DNA of 64,000 bases, taken from contig JAJNMT010000071.1 in the NCBI GenBank assembly GCA_025685495.1, positions 1 through 64,000 of the forward strand, written 5' to 3'. Source of the DNA: Huntiella abstrusa (Eukaryota; Ascomycota; Sordariomycetes; Microascales; Ceratocystidaceae). Every line of letters begins with the position of its first letter. The first letter of the stretch is position 1. Position numbers and translations under genes: made by a program. The notes below the pieces were generated by a model. That model ran no database searches, had not been told where the DNA came from, and saw nothing but the letters and a program-made list of their open reading frames with translations. Positions 43,171 through 54,729 of the stretch are shown here, piece by piece.

Positions 43171-45625
43171 CTAAGGAACGTCATCAGAAAAACAGAAAAA
43201 GCCTATTACGCCGGGATGATCAAAGAGATTGCCGACTCTAGAAGCATCCACAAAGCCTCTAAATGGCTGTCGCCGTTGATCATGCCAACACCACGGACCG
43301 AGATATCGACTGTGGTATTTTGAATGCCTGTGTCCCCAGCATGATTTCTGCCCCCGAGCCTATCGCTGAGGTTCAGTCCTCGTCTGCCCCCGATGGTTAC
43401 ACAAAGTCCGTTCCCTGGTCTGTCTGGTTGCCTGATGCCCCATCTCCGGATATGGATATTTTAGGGCTGTCTTATGCAGCTGACTTATCGTTGAGTCCAT
43501 CTGAATCGCCGCCTGAGACCGCGTCTGCTATCAGGGTTTTCCACAGTCCACTCCACAAAGAACTCTCTCCCCCGCCCTGTCAGATTCAATGGGAACCCTC
43601 CAGAGCGCCCCCGAGGATAAGGTCCAGGTCTTACGATCTCACCACCTAGCGGGAAAAGGAGGCACTGACGTGCACCCAGCCATTATCGACCCCTACTCTC
43701 ACAATGACTGATCGCCAATTTCGGAGTCCGAAGCCGAGCAGGCTATCCGTCAACCACGCAACACCGCCCCCGGAAAGGAAGGTCTCCAGAACAAACTTCT
43801 AGCCCTCTGCTGGCCACTACTCGGTGGACACATCACCCTTTTCTCCAACGCCTGTTTACAATCCGGTTATCACCCAACGCCCTTCAAAGAAGCCAAAATG
43901 ATCGCCCTCCCCAAACCTGGAAAAAGAGACCACTCCCGGCCCAAATCGTACCGCCTCATTTCTCTCCTCCCTACCCTTGGCAAAGCACTCGAGAGAATTG
44001 TTGCGAAACGTCTAACACGGGAGGCCATCACCAGAGGCATAATTGTAGAAAATTACGCTTGTGCAGTCCCCAAGAGATCAGCAGCCGACCTGACTCTTAC
44101 CTTAGTCAACAGAGTCCAAGAAGCATGGAAAAGCGGTCAAGTCGCATCAGTTCTGACTTTTGACGTGGCAGGCGCCTTTGACGGTGTCCTTCCCAACAGA
44201 ATGGTCGCCCGCTTGCTAGAATACAATTTCCCCCATTACGCCTGCAAATGCGTACAGTCGTTCCTACAAAACCGCTCCGCCCAGATCTGTCTAGATGGTT
44301 ACACAGAGCCCCCCGGCCCCACGAGCGGGAGTCTTCCGCAGGGTTCCCCAGTGTCACCAATTCTCTACATGATCTTCATGTCCCCACTCTACAACGAACA
44401 TAGAGCTCTGCTCAAAGGGTACGCCGACGACGGACTCTGGCTCGCCACAGGGCCCACGGTCAGTGCCTGCAACCGCCACCTGAGAAGACATTTAAGAACG
44501 ACCATTGACTGGTGCCAACGAAACGGCCTCCAGTTAGATCTAGACAAGACCGGCCTGCTCCACATGACAAGGAAACGTCAGGAGAGCAACTACGACCTCG
44601 TTACGATGGGGCTCCCTACTATCAAGGCCTGAGGAAGTACAACAAAGGTGCATATGTAGAAGTGAGGGGGCTCGCGAGATCAACCGCAAAGATCAGTCAG
44701 CTCTGCCAACGCATAGTTGAAGAATAGGCAAATCGTCCGAAGCTCCGAAGCCAGGTTACGCACGTAGGTATATAAGTCAGGACACCCACGGTGGTCGGTT
44801 AGTTTTTTCCCCTCACGAGCAATCATATATTCTTACCGCCAAATAACGTACATAGTGCCTTACCCTTTGTGCCTTGTAACGCAAGGCGGCACCTCTTGGT
44901 GGGTCCCTGAATTGGTTGGGAGTGCATTTCGACAGAAGACTCACTTTCCTCAAACACACCAAGGTGATGATTTCAAGTATATCGAGGATGGCAAACTCAA
45001 TGCGAATCCTACGCGGTGCAGACATGGTGCCCCAGCATGGTTGCCACTCGATGTTATCAAAAACGCTATCATCCCCGCAATGTTATCCGCCGCTTCTACT
45101 TGGCGGTACTGTCAGCCTTTGGTGACGTCAGTGCAGGGTTGACAACCAATAAGTGGTCTTGCTGGTTGGCAATGTTTACATAGATGAGTGATACGTGATA
45201 CCGTTCTTGATACTGAATGAGTACATCGAAGTTATCTGTTACGCGTTGCTGGCAATGGGCGTGCGGATGAAGCCGCTAAAGCCGCCCTGGAACTAAACCA
45301 ACCGGATAAACCCATCGTCACAGCCAGCTACTTGAAACGGGCGATGAAGGAACATGTGAAGAAGAAATGGCATGAATTAATCTAGACGGACGACCCACAT
45401 GCGGCCGGCTTTTGCGGTTCATATTACCACAGAATAGGAGGAGACACCATAAAGATACAGAAGCCGATCCAAGGCAAACGCAAGCTCACGACGGCATTCT
45501 ACCACCTTATGGGCAAAGGATTCTACCTCCCAGCCTTGTTTAAAGCCAAGAAAGTCGACTCCCAAGCGTGCAGACACTGCGGCGAAGAGAACGAGTCGGT
45601 TGAACATGTCAAGCTACACTAACTG
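43170..45625 (+). pseudogene. LINE ORF2 (reverse transcriptase to zinc tail), degenerate
   Basis: Linker KAYYAGMIKEIADS-SIHKASKW (about 43190-43270), then after broken sequence the RT domain from about 43590. It has TAPGKEGL, PKPGKRDHSRPKSYRLISLL, FDVAGAFDGV (catalytic Asp), LPQGSPVSPILY and YADDG (catalytic Asp pair), open from 43898 to 44632. A TGA at about 43709 and a stop at 44630 break it. The typical LINE thumb follows in another frame (GVHFDRRLTFLKHTKV, 44916-45125), then an RNase H remnant (GNGRADEAAK, about 45260) and a CRHCGEENESVEHV zinc motif (about 45570-45610). No endonuclease domain is seen. The RT core motifs are intact even though the ORF is dead. Confidence 0.75.
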
Positions 45626-47786
45626 CGATTCAACACGCCACAACTTCCGCGACTGCCCTGAGTTGCTCAGAAACAAGCCGTATGCAAACCGCCAACACAA
45701 GCTGTCATCTTCTAGAAGCGATGTTTCCGGTGCTGAGGACTCCCTTGGTATGCTCTCCGTCCCCACCACCAGCCCACTAAAATTCGCCATCAACAACATG
45801 TCAGTTTCTGAAATGTTGAACGGGGTAGAAGATCACACCTCTGAGTCAACACAACAACGCCCCGCTCCGCAGCCAGTTAGCGCTGCGGAACCCACACGCT
45901 CACCTCCCATCGTTGAAGAGACCATCGGAAATCCTATGCCAATTTCCGATATTTTGAACCCTGACGACTCTCCTACGACCGCCCCCTTCCCTGGGGATGC
46001 TACAATTGAACAGAAGTCGTACATCATGCACCAGCGCCTCAACCATCCACACAACGACACCATGCGAGCGACCATTGCTGCTACTATCGGTTGTGACATC
46101 AAGAAGTTGCCCCCAAATTTCAATTGTGAGGTTTGCCTCCGGGCCCCGGATGCACACCTTTGGCGTGAGGCCATGTACACAGAAATTGAGGATATGCTAC
46201 AGAAAAACGTGTTCCTGTTTGTACACCCATCGTCAGTCAAGAATCATCGGGCAATTGGAAACAAGTGGGTTTTCAAGAAGAAATTCAATGAGCATGGCCA
46301 CATCACAACATATCAGGCCAGGCTGGTGGCGCGAGGCGAGCAACAAAAGGAGGGCATCGATTACACGGAAACTCTCGCCAGCAACTCTAGCTCAGAAGGA
46401 TGGCGTTTCCTCATTTGCACAGCCGTCCAACGCTCTCGCCCCATTCGACAAATAGACATCACAATGGCCTACCTTTATGGCATGCTGTCGGAAGATGTCT
46501 ATCTCAAACCGCCAGCTATTCTCGACGAATTCTTCCAAGACAATCCCCACTGGCGAAACAGATGCTCCTACGTACCTGGTCACCTCACAAAGTTACAGCG
46601 AGCACTTTATGGTCTCAAGCAAGGCGGCCATGAATGGCAAAAGGTTCTAAAAGCGGTATTGCTCGAATTGGGTTGAACCTCCATCCCACAAGACTCCGCG
46701 TCCTATAGGTTAGAGTCGCGCGACATCAACATATGTTCTCATGTCGACGATCTACTCTACGACGGACCTGACAACGCCGCGCTTGATAAATTTGAGGCTG
46801 AACTTAAGGAGCGCTTCTTGATGGAGCTTACTCCGGTACCAACATGGCTACTTGGTCTACGCATCTCTTACAGCGCCAACGCTATGCATCTAGACCAGGA
46901 AGCCCTCATCGACAGTGCCCTTCTCATGGCCAACATGCAGGATTGTACACCGGTCGCTGAACCCATACCGCCCAACCAGCTCGAAACAAAAGCATGGCAG
47001 GAGAAAGAGAAACAGCTTGTCCTACTCGATAGAGAATTTACAACACTCTGCAAAGCGCTGGTAGGCAAAGTTCTATACATTGGTCGAATGACTCGCCCTG
47101 ATCTCTGGTTCCCAGTGAATAGATTTGCGCGAACCTTCCAGTCACCTACAACAGAAAGCTGGGACGCTGTCACTCACCTTCTCCGGTATCTTCAAGGCAC
47201 CAAAACACTGCAAATTTCGTACCGGGCAATCAGGGAGCACAACGCTATTACGACGGGCGGCATAGGCGCTCCAATCGAAATATGCATCTACGCTGATGCC
47301 ACATGGGCGGATGGTCCAGACGCTCGGTCTACCACAGGGTACATCATTTTTGTTGCTGGCGGCCCAGTAGTGTGGCGGTCCACCAGACAGAAGTCGGTAG
47401 CCAGATCGACTCTCGAGGCCGAGATCTCTGCTGCCTCTGAAGCAGCTACCGCCGCTGTGTACCTTTACCAAATGGCAGAAGCTTTTGGTATTAAAATCAA
47501 GATGACTCTATTTTGCGACAAGGGCGCTATTGCAACTGCTACTAAAGATGCAATGAACCGGTCAACAAGACATATCAGAGTCTCCGACCTATACATCAAA
47601 GGAGTCGTTCAACAAGGTCTGCTATCCATCTAGTATATATCAACCGATCAGCAAATAGCCGAGGTCTTGACGAAGGGTCTCCGAGCGGCGCCGCTATCCA
47701 CCTTCACCGACGCCATCTTCAATACCAACAACTCAGCGAGACCACATGAAAGCGTGCTCAAGCTACCTAAGCGTTTGAAGGAATAG
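45624..47786 (+). pseudogene. Copia polyprotein, integrase missing, two in-frame stops
   Basis: Reading in one frame: a disordered Pro/Ser region, a pre-integrase zinc motif (HQRLNHPHND...CEVC, about 46025-46135), then directly the copia RT domain (LWREAMYTEIEDML, KWVFKKKFNEHG, ARLVARGEQQKEGIDY, HVDDLLYDG for the usual VDD) and the RNase H region (YADATWADGPDARSTTGYI, STLEAE, STDQQIAEVLTKGL). Stops are TGA 46674-46676 and TAG 47631-47633; the true end is TAG 47784-47786. The integrase core is absent between CEVC and the RT. A G-run followed by TGTCAAAC near 47810 looks like a polypurine tract plus the start of a 3' LTR, which is then cut off. It sits directly against the LINE tail. Confidence 0.8.
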
Positions 47787-47878
47787 CTCGACATTGGGAT
47801 GTTCCGAGCAGGGGGGGTGTCAAACTGCTGGGGTGTTATCGGGATATAATTAAGGTAGCCCCCCGCAACAGCACCTCG

Positions 47879-48397
47879 CAGGCAGTCATCGACACCACCA
47901 GAAGTGTCTTGGCTGAATGGAAAGACAAAGACCCGGCGAGGAGTGTCCAGGTGTTGTGGGTCCCAGGCCATGTTGGTCTGGCCGGTAACGAACCGGCAGA
48001 TAAAGAAGCCAAAGAAGGATGCAAGGGATTCGTCCCGAATCCGACTATAAGCCTGGCCGGTGCACGGAGGTGGCGTCGCAACCAACTCCGGGTGGAATAT
48101 GAGGAGTGGTGGAAGAAACAGAAGGGGTACAAAGAGAATGTTAATCTGCCCTGTGGGCTGCCCTTCCGAGTCGACTACTACAAAGGCCTCAGCAAAATCG
48201 AACTGGGCTATATTCTGGCAGCTAGGTCGGGACACGGCGATTGTGACGATTACCACGCCAGGTTCAAGCACGATGTCACGCCGGGCTGTGGGCTCTGCGG
48301 GAGGGGGAAAGATCGTGCTCACTGGTGGACATGCAAGGCGTTGAAGAGGCCCTGGTCCACAAGATTTGCAGACAAGTTATTGAGCAATCCGAAGTAA
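47879..48397 (+). pseudogene. 3' end of a second LINE: RNase H and zinc tail
   Basis: Frame with VLWVPGHVGLAGNEPADKEAK, the RNase H signature of fungal LINEs, then basic helices and a C-x2-C...H-x3-C-like cysteine/histidine cluster (CGLCGRGKDRAHWWTC), ending SNPK-stop at 48395-48397. It differs from the RNase H remnant at 45.26 kb, so it derives from a different LINE, truncated at its 5' side as LINEs usually are. The next frame (48407-48754) encodes a Glu/Asp-rich tail that may belong to the same element after a frameshift. Confidence 0.7.
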
Positions 48398-48754
48398 ACG
48401 GGGTTCGTGGCTTCGGTACTACGTCGGAATCTTGAGGAACTACGGCCCAAGATGGGCAATACGCCTGTCCTGGGATGTCACACGGGAGTTGAAGGAGAGG
48501 ACGGAGAAGTGGTACGGGTGCGAGAGGAAGAAGAGGCGGCGAGAGCGGATGAGATGGATCAGGAGATGCGGGAGGCCGAAGAGGAGAGGTGGGCAGCGTT
48601 TTTCGTGGCAAGAGAAGCAGGAGAGGGGGGCCTAATTGTCATGGACGTGGATGAAGTTGAAGGAGGGGAAAGGAGTTGGACGGAGATGGAAGTTGACGTG
48701 GACGAGATGGAGGAAGACAGCATCGTGGTAGATGCTATGGAGGTGGATGGGTAG

Positions 48755-49404
48755 GGCGTTACGAAAAAATCAACCACTGAAGAGGATTTCGAGATGTCGG
48801 GTTGGGTCCAAAGTGATCCAGTTGGTTCACCTCATCAGATTGGGACAAAAATTTGCACATAAAACATTCAGGAGATCGGAAGGACAAGACCAGTGTACTC
48901 CGCCAGGACTACTATTAAGCTCCTCAAGCCGGTAGCCGCTGGCCTTCCGCATTCGACATTCTATATCTCTTGTCTTCGTTCCCGCAAAACAAAAACACCG
49001 GGCCGATCCCGGATCCTGCGAGAATGCCCTCGGGCTTTGCCTTTACTAGACCCTCTTGGTGTTCGTCACCTGGCCCTTTGTCTGGTCATAAGAGTCGCTC
49101 TGTTTTATGCAATTTCGCAACTGCTGACCGCCCAGGGGGGGGGGTTGATTGACATCATCCTCAATTCCTTCTGTCCGTAACGCCGTCGTATTGATAGTTC
49201 GCGCTGTTCAGGTAGACGTTAAAGAATACAACAAGAACAATATTGGGATATAATTGGTTAGGGTTGTTATGGTTAGGGTATCTGCAGGAGAGTGTTATGA
49301 TATTTGGCAACATGGAATCCCCTCTATGGGGCTTTCCCTTCTTAATAAATCATCAAGGAAGTCACATCTGTTTGCCCTCACCGGTACATTTTTTAAGTTC
49401 CACA
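48755..49404. other. Intergenic stretch
   Basis: No gene supported. Contains GGTTAGGGTTGTTATGGTTAGGG near 49257 and a G-run at 49134-49144 that could be the end of the LINE tail. Confidence 0.35.
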
Positions 49405-49752
49405 CAGTTTGAGGTGAAGCCGTCTTGGCCTAGTGACGTCATTAGGGCTGTTATGGTGCACGGATGGTGATCAGGTGATGAAATGTATACGTATGGAACA
49501 AAGTATCACAGTTGACTTGATTGTATTCATATATATCGTAAAATAGCTATCATAGAACAAACACCAGTCATATTCACATAGAGACTTGATGTCTCTAACC
49601 CACGTAAGGGTTGCCAAAGAGCCACCCCTGTCATCAAAGGATGACATCAGGTTGGTAGCTGATATGTCAGGATAGCTTTTCAGGAGACTATGATAGAACT
49701 TAGAAGACTGAGCATTTATATATATGTTAAACTTCACATATTATCATTATAA
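49405..49752 (+). repeat. R1 interspersed repeat, copy split by a 171-bp element
   Basis: Left part CAGTTTGAGGTG...TTAGGGCTGTTATGGTGCACGGATGGTGATCAGG and right part GTTGGTAGCTGATATGTCAGGATAGCTTTTC, CTATGATAGAACTTAGAAGA and TATATATATG match R1 at 24.8 kb. The gap between them is the element at 49476-49646. R1 therefore predates that insertion. Confidence 0.65.
49476..49646 (+). mobile_element. 171-bp TG...CA element (solo-LTR-like), different sequence
   Basis: Begins TGATGAAATGTATACG and ends AAAGGATGACA, flanked by perfect TCAGG duplications (49471-49475 and 49647-49651). The uninterrupted R1 at 24.8 kb shows the empty site. It has the same length as the elements at 7.6 and 24.3 kb but no clear sequence similarity to them. 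The start resembles copia LTRs in style, and a copia body lies 2 kb upstream, but the LTR start seen there (TGTCAAACTG) is different. Confidence 0.8.
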
Positions 49753-50033
49753 TTGGGCCTACGTTCTACATGGTTCCTGTAGAATGTACGTACTACCAAG
49801 TTTGAGTACATCATCGTGTGATAGAGTTGGAAGTATACAGCCGCCTGTGGCATCACATCACTCCGGTTTTAGCTCTGGACTGTAGCACACATGTGTCAAT
49901 GTATAAGTGAAGTTTTCACCTTGGAGTAAAAATGGCGAGATATCCCATTCAATACTATAACATATATAATTCCCGCTCATTTTGTCCCTTCGACAGCAGG
50001 AGCTGAACACGAAGCTCTCTGATGACGAGTCTC

Positions 50034-51459
50034 TTACTCCTCCGGGAAATAAGACTCCCACGGCGGAGCCCCCCGGGTCGCTGCGGAGATCATCATGTCC
50101 TCCCACAGATCGACCGAGCAGCACGGTGGGCAGACGGTCTCCTCCTTATCAGAGACATGTGGCGTGTCCGGGCCACCCACCGCCCGAAGCGAGCTTTTGC
50201 CCAGACCGGTGTTCCAGCCCACCCTGTTCGCAAACTCATTGCGAATTGTCGCGAGCAGGTGGGCCGCACCAGCCTTCCACGCCTTCTCAGCTTCACTGGG
50301 CTCGATGTCGATAGGCTGCCGCAGCTCTACCTCGACATGCTGATACATTTCAGCCTCATGTAGAGGCATTATGTCGGACCCCTCCAGAGATCCCGATGGC
50401 CCATGGATCCCTCCCGGAGCTATGGCGTCCCCATGGGTGTTGTGCGAGACAGCGCCGTTAGACACCCAGGAAGACCTACCAAGTCCCACAGCGCCGTATA
50501 ACCTCCAGATACGACGCTGCTGACTCGCAAGTGCCTGTTGCTCAGACATACCCAGAGGGTTGATCCCCTTAGTGGTAACATTGGCCGAAGAGAAACACGG
50601 GGGGATGGCAACTGGGCCATAGCTGTTCAGCGGCCGGTTGGCGAGGGACAGATCCCATGGGTTCACATGGGTGATGTGGTAGCCATCTAATCCCAGGTCT
50701 CTGAGCTGGATGCAGCCGGAGCTTTCCACACTTCGGTCTACCACCTGCACCGACACGAAGGGTGCCAGGTAAGTAGAGCAAAGTCTCTGTTGAGATCGGA
50801 GAGGCTCGGACTGCACAGTCTTTCCCGAGTGCTGTGCAACCTCGGTGCGGGCGTCAGAGTCGTCAGACTCTAGAGTATCTGATGACTCTCCCACAGACAT
50901 CTCATCATAGGCACGTTTCTGTCCAGAAGATGAGGCTGTAGCAGCAAACGGCGCAGCACATTGTACGCTGTCGACTGCATAGATACCAGGACCGCCAGCC
51001 CTGACAGGATGGCCTAGGGCGGCCCATGAAATAGGCCCGCCACTAGTGAAAGATTCACGAGCGACGGGCACGCCAGTGTGGTGACTTCGAGTTGCACCAG
51101 GAAAGTAGTTGGCGTTGGCAGGGCGCAGTTGCCGACTGGATGTATGGTCTGCAGCTGTCACAGCAGCGCCTTCATTGATAACAATCTACTCATAATAAAA
51201 CATCGGTTAGATTTGTCTCGAGGCAGAAATACGGCGAGAATGAACTTACGTTGCGGGTATGGAGCTCCGCAGTGGTATTGGGGATAATTGTGTCTCTGGC
51301 GACAATGTTGGGAAGAAACCCGGATACATGTTTGTCAGACATATCTATCGATGATGTGTTGTTAGCAAACCCGTTCACGGCGTGATGGTCGGGGACCGAG
51401 ATAAGATATGATAAGGTCGCGGTATTGCTGGAACCCGGCGAGAGGAAGGGGAAAAACAT
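50034..51459 (-). CDS. Orphan 453-residue protein (two exons)
   Basis: Exon 1 is 51250-51459 (70 codons from ATG 51459, MFFPFLSPGSSN...), the intron 51186-51249 (64 nt: GTAAGT, CTAACC branch, GAGTAG), exon 2 50034-51185 (383 codons plus stop). The join is in phase. A low-complexity Ser/Asp-rich stretch follows KRAYDEMSVG in the first third (SSDTLESDDSDARTE), suggesting a disordered acidic region and a possible nuclear signal. The last third is more ordered (HVEVELRQPIDIEPSEAEKAW, AAHLLATIRNEFANRVGWN). Another GTAAGT at about 51514 suggests a spliced 5' leader. No domain recognised. It is the longest intact gene in the window. Confidence 0.7.
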
Positions 51460-54400
51460 CACAAGAACAAGAGAGTCTGTTTATGATTCGAGAATATAGA
51501 TGTGATTAACTTACTGTTGCAATTGTGTTGATAGGCTGTGTATCTTCAGAAGTGTTTGCCGTGATAGACAAAGGCAGAACGTAATAACGAGGTCAAACGT
51601 CTATGTAGGAAATCAAGCAATCAAAAAAGGAAAGGTCGAAGACAAGCACGATCGATGAAGAAGGCGAATGCAAACAGTTGGTTGTAATTTCTCTTGATGA
51701 CTTCTGTCGTTGGTAGAAAATAGAAGAATAGGAGAAAGAAGAGGAAAGGGGAATGTGAATTTTGAACGGCTTTTGAGCTCGAGAACAGTGTCTGGATTTG
51801 GCAGTCCCGGTGAAAAGGCCCACATTAATTCCGTCTGGTTACCAATATTCAAGACCCTCCACTGTTTCCTCTGATCGGATAGGGGCTGTGGTAGCCCCGA
51901 GCCGTCTGCATTTCATCCGGTTACAGGGCAGTGCCTCTATAAACAAACTGGATTTGATTTCGACTTTGGGATGCTGGTCATTGGCTTGCAAACATATCTA
52001 AGGCACAAAGAAGACATATCAGCCGTTTCGGTGATTGAAGTACATATGGATTGTGTGAAAGTTCCCTGATTAGACAGTTTATACGGCATTCACAAAGCAT
52101 GCAGAGCAATGTCTATTCACAGCCCAGATTTGTCCCCAGAATAGTCAACAGTGAAGCTTCAACTATCCCAGTCGACAATAACCAGTTTCCAGAGAACTAT
52201 CTCGAATATTGCATCTCGTCTTGTGGTGGACTCTATACGCCGAACTAAGCCTAACACCGTGATGCAATTTGCAGCATTCAAATCCAGGATTGATAATCAA
52301 CAGCTTGGTTTTTTTAATCTCGAGAATTGTGTAATATGGTGTAACATGGAGTATTCCCTTGATTTGAATTTTGTGGGTCGTGAGCAGTGGCGTATATCGA
52401 ATCAGGGCTGACGTACGGCCACAAATACTCAAGTCACATGTACCGCCAACTCTCAAGTAAGCACTCCCTAGAAGCTGACGTGAGAGATAGCCGGGCGTCA
52501 TATGCCACCTATGTGCCTTCCACAACTGACCGCGAGAGCTACTTCTTGTACAGCCATTCCTTTTGCAAGTTGGTCCTACCGTCATAACCTTTCACTATCC
52601 GGAGTGACTCCCTGTAGAGACGGAACAAGGAAAGTTCGTCCGCACCAGTTTGAGAGCTCCGTTGAGGTACATCATTGATCTTAGCCAGGAATAGTGCAGA
52701 CAATATGAGCTTGCCACTGTAGACTGAAGTTTGGTGTTGCACCTTCACGTTGCTCAACTGGGAAAGTTTCCTGCCTCGTAGGTTCCTACCCTGTCCGTCA
52801 ATTGATAAGATAAGCACCCTCCACAGCAAACCACAGCGAGATACTTGTGGTCGTTGGCTGGATTTTCAACTATTCCACTCGTGCGTGGCGAAATGAATCG
52901 TATTTTGTGGTTTATAGACCGATCACGTTGAAGGTTCTACTTTGGTATCGGGCTTATTCTTACTCTCACATGACCTGGGAAACAGAACCATTCTCCGGCA
53001 TTATATCTGCTCGTGGCATAGTCACGTCAGAACGAACACGTTTGTAGCCCGGTTGAGGCAACTAGTCTAGCCCCAGTCCGTCCCGCTTCCTCGTTCAAAA
53101 ACACGAATGCTGGTTGAGTAAATTGCATCGAACGTGTTCACTGACTCCTTGAGCTCTACCAGTGAATACCAGCAGGCACCTTGCCAACGTCATGTTTGAG
53201 TGGCTCTGATTGATGGCCTTGGAAGGTGTTGACATGGTGAACCGGACACCAATACGGAGTGCCTAGATAAAAGGTCCTATGGCCCTCAGACCCAGTTTCT
53301 AGCACCTTCTACCTGTGGTGTACGATAAGTAACATGTGATCGCTATTATTCCGAGCCACGTCATGTTCCGTCCCATTGATGAGACGTATAACTTTTTGTA
53401 ATGGTCCGATTCCATTACATGCTAACAGCGAGTCTGAGCCTCCGGGGCTCAATGTCCGGGCCCGATAACCGCCACAGCAGCCGCAGATACTCAGGCATCG
53501 GGAAATGCTTGTTTTCAGTGGTTACAAGCCGGCCAAGTGATGACCGTGCGCGTTTTCAGACGGATACACAATTCACCTTCATTAGCATCAGTCAACTTTA
53601 ATGATCCTATGCTTATCAGGGTTACGCGTCGAAACGCACTTAACCCTAAGATTGACCTTGTTGTTTTTTGCGACGATTACCGATGTTTTCTCCGTCTGAG
53701 GTGAATATTGACGATGATCAACTTGTTTGTCGCAGCAGACATCTTCGATTGACGAGTTTAAATCTGGCCGAGAAGAGTGACCATTGACCGAGGCGAGCAG
53801 AAATAATGAGCCAACCATTCATTAGGTGTTCGAAGTGGTGTTGTAAGAGCGGAGGGATTGACGGATGTGTAATCAGGACGTGAGATGGAAGGACTAAGTT
53901 GGATGCTGCCGAGATAGCCCAGAAACGTGGAAGTTTGATTCTTGTTGCCGAGTCCTAGCTTTGCCGTGTTAGCTGGGATTGAGTACACCACCTGCTGTGC
54001 CATAGAAGGGCGATGGATTACTTGGGTCGCTGCTGGGACGCGTGGGAGTGGAGTTGCGTTCTAGCCGTGGACAGACAAAGCTAACAAGTGCCCCACAGAG
54101 GCTGGGCATCCAATGCTACAAGCTTTCAACCTCCCACCATCCGAAAGATGTATACAGACGACAAAGGCATTATGATAGAGTCAAATTGCAGATTCTGATC
54201 GACACAAACTTATGCTTTGGGGGCAAGACATGGGGTCATTTCTGCACAGTACATACACATCACAACATCAATACTAGAAGTGAAGATATAACCTGTCATT
54301 TGTTTCCTATGTAGTGCATCATCCAGTGTATTTGGGGCATAATTCAAGGGCCGTCCATCATGACATTTCGCAACGGTATGTCGGGCAAGAAGGCTGTGAA

Positions 54401-54559
54401 CATCGACCGGAGAGGACCAAATATCGAGAGACAGTCATATGAACAACAAAACGCTTTGGAGTGAATGGGCTGGGCTGAGATGTATCAATCGGGCGACGGG
54501 GTGGCATAGAGTAGCAACGCACACATCCGGAACCCATTGGCAGCCGGGCTAGAGCAAAG
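51460..54559. other. Gene-poor stretch
   Basis: The first 400 bases are probably leader and promoter of the orphan gene. Further on, a minus-strand frame of 81 codons (53758-54003, starting MAQQVVYSIPANTAKLG) reads like protein but has no family or conserved copy, so it is only mentioned. TTAACCCTAAG lies near 53641. Nothing else is supported. Confidence 0.35.
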
Positions 54560-54729
54560 TTATTTGGTGCAAGAACAGCCGTTAGAGCTGGTAATCGTTT
54601 CGAGGCAGCCGATGCAAATTGCTTCAGTGTAGTTGGAGGTCGGGTTTTGACCGTTCAACTTTGACAAACAGTTAGCTTGAGATGAACCACTTGGAAAGAC
54701 TTTCTGTAAACACTTACCGGGGGAGACAT
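54560..54729 (-). CDS. 36-residue cysteine miniprotein (two exons)
   Basis: Exon 1 is 54718-54729 (only four codons, MSPP), the intron 54659-54717 (59 nt: GTAAGT, GCTAAC branch, CAAAG), exon 2 54560-54658 ending TAA. The product has CIGC (18-21) and CSC (33-35 region) near the end, a C-x2-C...C-x-C metal-site-like layout that recalls Z2. The design of a minute first exon plus one short intron plus a cysteine exon is like Z1, Z2 and Z3, although the sequence is not closely related. The AAG acceptor is less usual; the in-phase join and branch site support it. It would escape any normal gene finder. Confidence 0.5.

Noticed and set aside
52163..52585. 140-codon minus-strand frame
   Set aside because: No domain, no splice signals, composition like random frames, and a different frame is open on the other strand.
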